This document shows positions 34,818 through 42,395 of a DNA stretch of 48,996 nt, in pieces (the first letter of the stretch is position 1; each line of letters begins with the position of its first letter). Under the pieces are notes generated by a model. It was given only the letters and a program-made list of their open reading frames with translations, searched no databases and had not been told where the DNA came from. The position numbers and the translations under genes are program-made. The DNA lies in the NCBI GenBank assembly GCA_944320735.1, contig CALUIQ010000077.1, positions 1-48,996 on the forward strand. The letters run 5' to 3'. The stretch comes from an uncultured Bacteroides sp. GTDB taxonomy: Bacteria > Bacteroidota > Bacteroidia > Bacteroidales > Bacteroidaceae.

Positions 34818-37112
34818 ATGATACGGATAATAAAAAAACACATTCTATTTTATTCGTTATCGATCGTTACAACCCTTTCCGTCACCGCTTATTCACAAGA
34901 GAATACAAAAGTATTGCCGTACAAAAATCCCCGACTTTCCATTGAGGAGCGTCTGGACGATCTCATGAAGCGGATGACTCTTGAAGAGAAAGTATATCAG
35001 CTATGCGCACTCCGTATAGGAGAAGGGGACGAAATTTTTAAAACGAGTGGAGAATATACCCCCGAATTAATCCGCAAAGAATTGGGGAAACATGGTATCG
35101 GTCACATCAGTTGCCCCACTACAGATCGCGACTCCAAACAATCCGTTCAAATCATCAATGACATTCAGCGAATCAGCGTAGAGGAAACCCGTTTAGGCAT
35201 ACCGGCATTGGTCAACGACGAAGCCCTGCACGGCATCAAGGGCAAGGGGGCGACCAGCTATCCGCAGGCCATCGCTTTGGCTTCCACTTGGGACCTGACT
35301 CTCATGCAGAAAGTGGCGGAAGCAATAGGACGTGAAGCGCACAGCAGAGGCATCACGCAAGTACTTTCCCCGACCTTGGACTTAGCTCGCGACCCGCGTC
35401 ACGGGCGGATGGAAGAGACCTATGGTGAGGATCCCTTCTTGGCCGCACGTTTTGGGGTGGAATTCATCAAAGGAGTACAGAAACAAGGAGTCATCTGTTC
35501 GCCCAAGCATTTTGTAGCCAATTTTGTGGCACCGGGAGGACGTGACGCCGGGAATATTGCCTTGGGCGAAAGGGAATTGAGGGAAGTGCATTTCATCCCT
35601 TACGAAGCCGCTGTCAAAGAAGCCCGAGTAAAGTCCCTTATGGCAGCCTATAATGCCATAGACGGAATACCTTGTCACGCCAATCATTGGTTACTGACGG
35701 ATGTCCTCCGCAAGGAATGGGGATTTACCGGATTCACTGTTTCGGACTGGAGTGGCGTGAACCATACCTACGGACACCATCGGATTACTTCTTCCTTGGA
35801 AGAATCCGCCATAGTCTGCTCCAAAGCAGGAATGGACGTAGACCTCCCGCGTATCAAGTCGTACAAATTCTTGATTGATGCGGTGAAGTCCGGGAAAATG
35901 AACGAAAGCGATTTGGACGTAAACGTGAGGCGAATCTTACGCGCCAAGTTTGAATTGGGACTATTTGAAAATCCATACATAGAGGCGGAAAATGCCGTTA
36001 AATTACAAAATGCACCCGAATTCAGACAATTAGCATACGAAGCGGCTTGCCGAAGTATCATTTTGCTAAAAAATCAGAATAATATCCTTCCATTGCAATA
36101 TAAGAAAATCGCCGTAATCGGTCCAAATGCCAACGTTTTACAATTAGGTGGTTATTCCGCTTCCGGTGTAAGCGGAAATACTCCTTTGCAGGGAATCAAA
36201 AAGGCATTGGGCACTTCAACGGAAATACTTTATGCCAAAGGGTGTGATTTGACCAAACAAGACCGTTCCGGATTTGAAGAAGCAATTTCCCTCGTCAAGC
36301 AAGCGGAGGCTACCGTCTTAATCATGGGAGGTCAAAATGGCAGAACCGGTGGTGAGACACAAGACCGGATTAACTTGGACCTGATGGGGGCGCAAGAAGC
36401 GTTGATAGAAGAAGTAGCGGCTTTGGGAAAACCGGTTGTAGTAGTATTGGTAGACGGACGTCCTGTGACTATGATGGACTGGATAGACAAGGTGGACAGC
36501 GTCGTGATGATGTTCTTTGCCGGTGAAGAAGGCGGCAATGCCTTGGGTGACATTTTGAGTGGCAAAGTGAATCCTTCCGGCAAACTGCCGGTTACCATAC
36601 CCCGCTATACAGGACAGTTGCCTATGCCTTTATTGAACAGGCCGTATGGCAGAGAAGGAAGCATCGCAGAGTTTCCGTCTATCAAACGTACAGACCGGGT
36701 AAACAGCAAGGATAACCGATATTATCCTCTATATCCGTTCGGATATGGATTGTCCTATACTTCTTTTAAATATTCCAACTTTAAACTTTCCAAAAAAGAC
36801 ATTCAAAAAGGAGATGGAATAGAAGTCTGTGTAGACATTACCAATGAAGGAAATCGGGATGGCGAAGAAATCGTCCAATTGTATCTGACCGATGTGCGTT
36901 GCCGCATTTCACAGCCTCAAAAGAAACTGCAAGATTTCAAGCGGATATTTATCCCAGCCGGTGAAACGGTACATGTGACTTTTACGCTATCAGCCAACAA
37001 CATGACTTTCTTGAATGAAAGTTTCCAAAAGGAAATCGGGGACGGAGAGTTTGAAGTTTTTGTAGGGAAAAGCAGTATGGATGGTCTGACTGAGATTTTC
37101 AATGTAGAATAG
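34818..37112 (+). CDS. GH3 family exo-beta-glycosidase
   Basis: A 764-residue secreted protein with an N-terminal signal (..LSIVTTLSVTAYSQ). The GH3 N-domain has ..NDEALHGIKGKGATSYPQAIALASTWD.., ..LSPTLDLARDPRHGRMEETYGEDPFL.. and the nucleophile D310 in ..GFTVSDWSGVN... The C-domain has ..VIGPNANVLQLGGYSASG.. and a fibronectin-III-like end (..VCVDITNEGNRDGEEIVQLYLTD..). It is probably a periplasmic beta-glucosidase or beta-xylosidase that trims the oligosaccharides released by the GH16 enzyme; family membership does not separate these activities. Length is normal. The next gene starts 16 bp after the stop. Confidence 0.93.
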   Translation: MIRIIKKHILFYSLSIVTTLSVTAYSQENTKVLPYKNPRLSIEERLDDLMKRMTLEEKVYQLCALRIGEGDEIFKTSGEYTPELIRKELGKHGIGHISCPTTDRDSKQSVQIINDIQRISVEETRLGIPALVNDEALHGIKGKGATSYPQAIALASTWDLTLMQKVAEAIGREAHSRGITQVLSPTLDLARDPRHGRMEETYGEDPFLAARFGVEFIKGVQKQGVICSPKHFVANFVAPGGRDAGNIALGERELREVHFIPYEAAVKEARVKSLMAAYNAIDGIPCHANHWLLTDVLRKEWGFTGFTVSDWSGVNHTYGHHRITSSLEESAIVCSKAGMDVDLPRIKSYKFLIDAVKSGKMNESDLDVNVRRILRAKFELGLFENPYIEAENAVKLQNAPEFRQLAYEAACRSIILLKNQNNILPLQYKKIAVIGPNANVLQLGGYSASGVSGNTPLQGIKKALGTSTEILYAKGCDLTKQDRSGFEEAISLVKQAEATVLIMGGQNGRTGGETQDRINLDLMGAQEALIEEVAALGKPVVVVLVDGRPVTMMDWIDKVDSVVMMFFAGEEGGNALGDILSGKVNPSGKLPVTIPRYTGQLPMPLLNRPYGREGSIAEFPSIKRTDRVNSKDNRYYPLYPFGYGLSYTSFKYSNFKLSKKDIQKGDGIEVCVDITNEGNRDGEEIVQLYLTDVRCRISQPQKKLQDFKRIFIPAGETVHVTFTLSANNMTFLNESFQKEIGDGEFEVFVGKSSMDGLTEIFNVE

Positions 37113-37128
37113 ATAAAAATCATATAAC

Positions 37129-39549
37129 ATGCGATTAATCAAAATTATGAATCTACGTTTTACTCTATCAATAGCGTTGTCTATTGTCTATTTAAATGTT
37201 TTTGCCCAAACCGAGGAAGAAAAGATTGCCCGGAGTAATTATCAAAAGTATTATAAAGCTGGCTTTGCCCAAAGCACACCGGAGAAACAACAGGCATTGG
37301 AAGACTTCCGCACTTCTCTTTCAAACCATGCCTACAAAAAATACAGCGGAGGAGACTGGCAGAAAAGCTATAAAGACGATTTGCAAAAATTGCAGACGGA
37401 CGGCACTTTCATTGACTTGAAAGATAGTGACGCGGGAAAGTCCTTAGGAGGGAATGAGGCTGACAGTGGCGGCTCCATCACTGCGGCTTTCAACCGTATC
37501 TGGCACATCGCCGAAGCATTTCGGCACGGAGAATTAACCTATAAAGCGAATGAAGAAACTTGGCGGCGTTGCCAAAAAGCCATCATACATTATGGAGGAC
37601 TGGAAAACAGGCGTACCAATAATTACCGCCGTTTCCATGCTTCCTGTTTTGCCCTTCCTACGGCCGCCGTTAATATTTATTTTTGTCACCTATCCCAAAT
37701 GGATGCAGTGGAAAAAGGAGAGGTAAAGGATAAATTGTCCGTAGAGGCTTGCGAAATGCTGAAGATGATGGGATTGCAAGCGTGGACTCAACCATTCCGA
37801 AATGATGCGACAGACCAGGATGTGGTGCAGCTAGATCGTTTTCGTAATCACGTGTGGTGGGTAGGCGGTAACGCATTAGGTTATCGTTCGTTGCTTCCAG
37901 TTGCTTTTATGATGCGTTCCATTCCAATGGTAGATGTATTGTCGGAGGTTTGTCAAAAATGCATTAGCATGACTTCACAACCAACATATGACACATCGTT
38001 TTGGACAGAAGGCTTTACGGCTGACGGTGCCGGATGGGGGCACGGCATGCAATGCCTCATATGGGGCTATCCGATAGACGGGACAATAGGTGCGCTTAAC
38101 ATATTGAGTGCGCTCAAAGGAAGTCCTTGGGAAAAGAAATTAAGCAGAGAAAACGTGAACGCGCTAATGAACTATTTTCAGGGGAGTAACTTCTATTATT
38201 ATAAAGGATACAGTTTACCTTGTGTAGACCGCAACTCCATGTCATATAAATCCGAGAAAGCAGCCATCCGTTATCAAGGCTTGCTGAAACAATTATTGTC
38301 GGATTGGCGTGAATCTTTCACTCAAGATGAATTGAAAGAAATGGAACAGCTCTACGAAGAAACCTGCAAGCAGGACATCCATATGGAAGGATACAACACC
38401 TACAATGGAACGCGCTGGTTTTTCAATAATGACGATTTAATCAAAAAAGACAACCGCTACCACATCATTGTAAATATGGCTTCAGTGCGTTGTGACGGTT
38501 TGGAGAGTGCCCACACCTTTGCGGACGCTTACAACTATTATGTAACGGACGGTGGCACACTGTTCCAGAAAAAAGGGAATGAGTACCGAAAGGTGTTCGG
38601 GACTTATGACGTGACTGCCTATCCCGGCGTAACTGCCCGCGAGGGGATGGAACAGCTCCGGCCTGTCACGAATTGGCGTGGGTATTGCAGTAAGTACAAC
38701 TTTGCGGCTGCCGCTACCTCCGGAGGAGGGAATGCGGCTGCCGGATACGTTTTTGAGAAAATGAACGCATCCGAAAAGGAAAATGTGAATGATAAAGGAA
38801 ACAGTGTTCGGGCTGACCAAATATTATATGGTGTAAAAGCCCACAAATCCTATTTTATAATTGGAGATTATTTCATTGCGTTAGGATCAGGCATCACAAA
38901 CCTTACGCCGGAAGTTCCCGGCCATATACGCACCTCTATTGACCAAGTGGAACAAACAGACAGTGTTTTCCGCTACGAGGGGGAAGGCATTGAATGGCTG
39001 GTACAGCAAGGACAATTTGCTTATTCCGTATTTCCGGAATATAAAGACCGGACACATATTATCCGCGAGTCAAGAGCAACGGAATGGACAAAGATGAACC
39101 CGTCCAACGCTAACCGCAAAAACCTTCCCCGAAAAGTTGACGTACTTGCCCTATGGATTGACCACGGCGAACGCCCCGTGAATGACACATATGGATATAC
39201 CGTGTATTGCGGAGAAGGATTGCCGGCAAAAGAATATCCGTTCGAAGTGTTGCGCAACGATACCGCAGTCCAGGCCTTACAAGCTAAAGACCAAAAAGTC
39301 GTTGGCGCCATATTCTATGACAAAAACGCTTCGTTAAAGAAGAATGGGCTGGAGCTGTCTGTTTCCGCTCCGTGCGCCGTGCTCATAGAGGAAGAAGGAG
39401 AGCGGACGAAGCTGTCTGTCACCGATGCGCAAATGGACAAGGACTGCAAGCAGATAGAGATTGTCTGGAACGGACAGAAACATATTTGCGAAATGCCGCA
39501 AGGTGAATGGTGTGGGAAACCTGCCGTCATCAACTTGTCAGGCAAGTAA
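37129..39549 (+). CDS. Second, divergent PL8-like polysaccharide lyase
   Basis: An 806-residue secreted protein with a type I signal (..LSIVYLNVFAQ); starts at 37129 or 37147 are both possible. It is only distantly similar to the upstream PL8. The layout is the same: an alpha-helical N-half (about 30-390) and a beta-rich C-half. The catalytic pair H305 and Y314 in ..GWGHGMQCLIWGYP.. keeps the H-x8-Y spacing, ..VWWVGGNALGY.. takes the place of the asparagine segment, and ..YDVTAYPGVTAREG.. corresponds to ..WDWNRVPGVT... The arginine segment appears as ..CVDRNSMSYKSEK... It may act on the product of the first lyase or on another uronic-acid linkage. It could belong to an undefined branch near PL8. 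Confidence 0.75.
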   Translation: MRLIKIMNLRFTLSIALSIVYLNVFAQTEEEKIARSNYQKYYKAGFAQSTPEKQQALEDFRTSLSNHAYKKYSGGDWQKSYKDDLQKLQTDGTFIDLKDSDAGKSLGGNEADSGGSITAAFNRIWHIAEAFRHGELTYKANEETWRRCQKAIIHYGGLENRRTNNYRRFHASCFALPTAAVNIYFCHLSQMDAVEKGEVKDKLSVEACEMLKMMGLQAWTQPFRNDATDQDVVQLDRFRNHVWWVGGNALGYRSLLPVAFMMRSIPMVDVLSEVCQKCISMTSQPTYDTSFWTEGFTADGAGWGHGMQCLIWGYPIDGTIGALNILSALKGSPWEKKLSRENVNALMNYFQGSNFYYYKGYSLPCVDRNSMSYKSEKAAIRYQGLLKQLLSDWRESFTQDELKEMEQLYEETCKQDIHMEGYNTYNGTRWFFNNDDLIKKDNRYHIIVNMASVRCDGLESAHTFADAYNYYVTDGGTLFQKKGNEYRKVFGTYDVTAYPGVTAREGMEQLRPVTNWRGYCSKYNFAAAATSGGGNAAAGYVFEKMNASEKENVNDKGNSVRADQILYGVKAHKSYFIIGDYFIALGSGITNLTPEVPGHIRTSIDQVEQTDSVFRYEGEGIEWLVQQGQFAYSVFPEYKDRTHIIRESRATEWTKMNPSNANRKNLPRKVDVLALWIDHGERPVNDTYGYTVYCGEGLPAKEYPFEVLRNDTAVQALQAKDQKVVGAIFYDKNASLKKNGLELSVSAPCAVLIEEEGERTKLSVTDAQMDKDCKQIEIVWNGQKHICEMPQGEWCGKPAVINLSGK

Positions 39550-39595
39550 ACGACACAACTAAATACATCTTTTCTAAACTAAATAAATTGAGGGA

Positions 39596-42079
39596 ATGAG
39601 AAAAAACTTTTATTGGGTGATAGCGGTAGGCTTTGCATTGGTTTGCAGCGGAGGTTACGCACAGACCTCGCAAATGCAGCCGATGCCAAAAGAATACCGC
39701 TTGTATTACGATTCTCCGGCACCGAACAACGGAGGAGTGTTTCGTCCGGACGAAAGCGACCGCCCCATTGACGTGGATTGGGAGAACAGTTCTCTCCCGA
39801 TAGGCAACGGCTATATGGGTGGTGCCATCTTCGGGCGTACAGATTCGGAGCGCATTCAGATTACGGACAAGACACTTTACATCAAAGGGCTGTGGGGTAC
39901 CGTGACACAGACGGCTTTTGCGGATTTGTACATAGATTTCTTCCACCAGACGTATGGCAACTACCGGCGGAGTTTAGACTTGAACGATGCAGTGTGCCGG
40001 GTAGAATACGTACACGACCAAGTGATTTACCGACGGGAGTATTTCGCCAGTTATCCGGACAAGGTGATGGTCGTGAAACTCACGGCAGACCGTCCCGGCA
40101 AATTGACCTTCACGGTGCGTCCGCAGATTCCTTACTTGGTTCCGTTCGGGCCGTTGCAGCGTACAGATTCCATCACGAAAGGATACCTGAGCGGACGCAC
40201 GGTGACACGCCACAGCTACAATGGGCGCACGGGAAAAGTGGTCGCCCAAGGCGACATACTGTCCTTACGGGGGCAGACGGAATATCTGAAGATTGATTAT
40301 GAAGGTCGTGTCAAAGTCATTCCCTACGGAGGAAAACTCTCCGCACGCAACGATATGGACGGAGAGAACGGAACCATACAAGTGGAGAAGGCGGATTCGG
40401 CCGTCATCCTGTTCTCTTTGGGAACCAACTACCTGCTGGACAGCCAGACATTCTTAGCCGCTCCTCCTCATAAATTGGAGAAAGGCACTGACCCGCACGA
40501 GGGAGTCGTATCAGCCATAGAAAAAGCGGCGGAAAAAGGATTTGAGGCTTTGTATGCCGACCACAAAGCGGATTATACCAGTTTCTTCAACCGTGCTTTC
40601 ATCGACTTGGGAGGCAAGGACGAAGGTATTCCGACCGATAGGCTTTTGGCGGCTTATAAGGCAGGGAAGCCTTCGCTTTATTTGGAAGAACTGTTTTTCC
40701 AGTACGGGCGTTATCTGCTGATAGCCACTTCACGCAAAGGCACTTTGCCCCCTACCCTGCAAGGTGTGTGGAACCAATACGAATTGGCTCCTTGGAATGG
40801 CAATTATACCCACAACATCAACATACAGATGAACTATTGGCCGGCTTTCAGCACCAACTTGGCCGAGCTGTTTGAAAGCTATGCCGACTACCAAAAAGCC
40901 TATAGGGAATCCGCGGAAAGGATAGCGGACAATTATATCCGGAGGTATCATCCGAAAGAATATTCTACCAAACCGCACAGTAACGGCTGGGTCATCGGGA
41001 CAGCCGGTAACGCGTATGAGATTGGAGCACCCGGCGGACATTCAGGCCCCGGAACAGGTGGTTTGACGTCCAAATTGTTTTGGGACTACTACGCCTTTAC
41101 GGCAGACCGGAAAATTTTGGAAGAGATTTCGTATCCTATCATTGAAGGAGTGGCACGTTTCCTAAGCAAAACGGTGGTAGACACTTTGGGGTACACGCTG
41201 GCCTATCCGTCTTCTTCGCCGGAACAGTTCAGCAAGCTGACGGGCAAACCTTATCCCAGTATGGGGTGCGCTTTCGACCAACAGATGATTTATGAGACCT
41301 ATCACGATGCCTTGACGGGAGCGAAAATACTGGGACGCCGCTCCCCGCTGCTCCGTACGTTGCAAAAACAAATCAAGAAGTTGGATCCCGTACAAGTAGG
41401 ATTGTCCGGACAGGTCAAAGAATATCGGGAAGAACAGGTTTACGGTGATATTGTATTGGAGAAAAACCACCGCCACATATCCAACTTGATAGGATTGTAT
41501 CCGGGTACGTTGATTAATACCGACACTAAGGAATGGTTGAAAGCCGCCCAGACGACACTGAACTTGCGTGGAGACATTTCTACCGGATGGTCTATGGCGC
41601 ACAAGCTGAACCTTTGGGCAAGAACCAAAGACGGCAACCGGGCTTACCAGCTCTTACAAGCACTCTTGAGCAACGCCACGCTTGACAACCTGTGGACTAC
41701 CTGCAAGGCCGTGTTACGCTCTCCCTATCAAATTGATGCCAACTTCGGAGGAACGGCCGGCATAGCGGAAATGCTGCTCCAAAGCCATGAGGGATATATA
41801 GAACTTTTGCCCGCATTGCCTGATACTTGGCGTAAAGGGCATTATGAAGGCTTAGTGGCAAGAGGAAATTTTGTCATAGGTGTGTTATGGGATGAAGGGC
41901 ATATACAACGTGCTACAGTATTCTCTCGGAAGGGGCAACCTTGCAGACTGATGTACAAGGGCAAAGGAACTATTACGGTGAAGCGTTCGGACGGACAAAG
42001 AGTACGAAGCCACATAAGTAATGGCATACTATCCTTTCCCACCGAGCCCGAAACGAGCTATATGATAGAAGAAGAATGA
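39596..42079 (+). CDS. GH95 family alpha-L-fucosidase or alpha-L-galactosidase
   Basis: An 827-residue secreted enzyme (signal ..ALVCSGGYAQ). It has the GH95 N-terminal beta domain (..SLPIGNGYMGGAIFGRTDSERIQITDKTLY..). The (alpha/alpha)6 catalytic part has ..GVWNQYELAPWNGNYTHNINIQMNYWPAF.. with active-site asparagines N407 and N409, ..YPSSSPEQF.. with the likely general acid E543, and ..NFGGTAGIAEMLLQS... Family members are inverting exo-enzymes that remove terminal alpha-1,2-L-fucose or L-galactose; the residues that set the choice were not resolved here. It is the last gene of the PUL, and its TGA stop falls inside a palindromic element. Confidence 0.92.
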   Translation: MRKNFYWVIAVGFALVCSGGYAQTSQMQPMPKEYRLYYDSPAPNNGGVFRPDESDRPIDVDWENSSLPIGNGYMGGAIFGRTDSERIQITDKTLYIKGLWGTVTQTAFADLYIDFFHQTYGNYRRSLDLNDAVCRVEYVHDQVIYRREYFASYPDKVMVVKLTADRPGKLTFTVRPQIPYLVPFGPLQRTDSITKGYLSGRTVTRHSYNGRTGKVVAQGDILSLRGQTEYLKIDYEGRVKVIPYGGKLSARNDMDGENGTIQVEKADSAVILFSLGTNYLLDSQTFLAAPPHKLEKGTDPHEGVVSAIEKAAEKGFEALYADHKADYTSFFNRAFIDLGGKDEGIPTDRLLAAYKAGKPSLYLEELFFQYGRYLLIATSRKGTLPPTLQGVWNQYELAPWNGNYTHNINIQMNYWPAFSTNLAELFESYADYQKAYRESAERIADNYIRRYHPKEYSTKPHSNGWVIGTAGNAYEIGAPGGHSGPGTGGLTSKLFWDYYAFTADRKILEEISYPIIEGVARFLSKTVVDTLGYTLAYPSSSPEQFSKLTGKPYPSMGCAFDQQMIYETYHDALTGAKILGRRSPLLRTLQKQIKKLDPVQVGLSGQVKEYREEQVYGDIVLEKNHRHISNLIGLYPGTLINTDTKEWLKAAQTTLNLRGDISTGWSMAHKLNLWARTKDGNRAYQLLQALLSNATLDNLWTTCKAVLRSPYQIDANFGGTAGIAEMLLQSHEGYIELLPALPDTWRKGHYEGLVARGNFVIGVLWDEGHIQRATVFSRKGQPCRLMYKGKGTITVKRSDGQRVRSHISNGILSFPTEPETSYMIEEE

Positions 42080-42266
42080 TTTATCGAGTAGGAGGAGAGT
42101 GTATCAAAACAGAAAGTTACGATCAAACTGTCTAAGGGATCAAAGCGAAGCGTAGTCGAAACATCTCACATAGTGCTATATGAGACCCTTCGACTACGCT
42201 CAAGGTGACAAAATGATAATAATTTTGAATTTTGATACACCCTCACTCCTATAAATTCCCATTTAT
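42074..42266 (+). repeat. Nested palindromic element: frame A outside, frame B inside, third type of core
   Basis: A degenerate frame A start (GAATGATTTATCGAGTAGG) overlaps the GH95 stop, and the frame A end ATAAATTCCCATTTAT closes the element. Inside is a full frame B, GAGTGTATCAAAAC to GAATTTTGATACACCCTC. Inside that is a core not seen elsewhere in the window, AGCGTAGTCGAAACATCTCAC against GAGACCCTTCGACTACGCT. The element thus shows one frame inserted within the other. Confidence 0.85.
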
Positions 42267-42380
42267 CAACTACGCATTTGCCGGATGAACCTTAATCTTA
42301 CCTTAACCTTAAAAAATCTGCGGTTTAAAAGTTCATACAATTAAACTAACTTTCATACTTTTCCTTTCCCAAACTCTTTG

Positions 42381-42388
42381 TATCTTTG
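42381..42388 (+). promoter_or_regulatory. -7 box of priA, close to the start codon
   Basis: TATCTTTG matches TAnnTTTG exactly and lies only 7 bp before the ATG at 42396. The transcript would begin at or within a few bases of the start codon. This rules out the upstream in-frame TTG at 42378. Confidence 0.6.
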
Positions 42389-42395
42389 CGCCATC

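Noticed and set aside
16304..42079. Assignment of the PUL to chondroitin or hyaluronan because of PL8
   Set aside because: No GH88 or sulfatase is encoded, while GH16, GH3 and GH95 are, which do not fit a glycosaminoglycan pathway.
16304..42079. Assignment of the PUL to xanthan because of PL8
   Set aside because: PL8 xanthan lyases exist, but the usual partner enzymes for its mannose and glucuronate side chains (GH38/GH92, GH88) and a cellulose-backbone endo-enzyme (GH5/GH9) are missing, and GH95 is unexplained.
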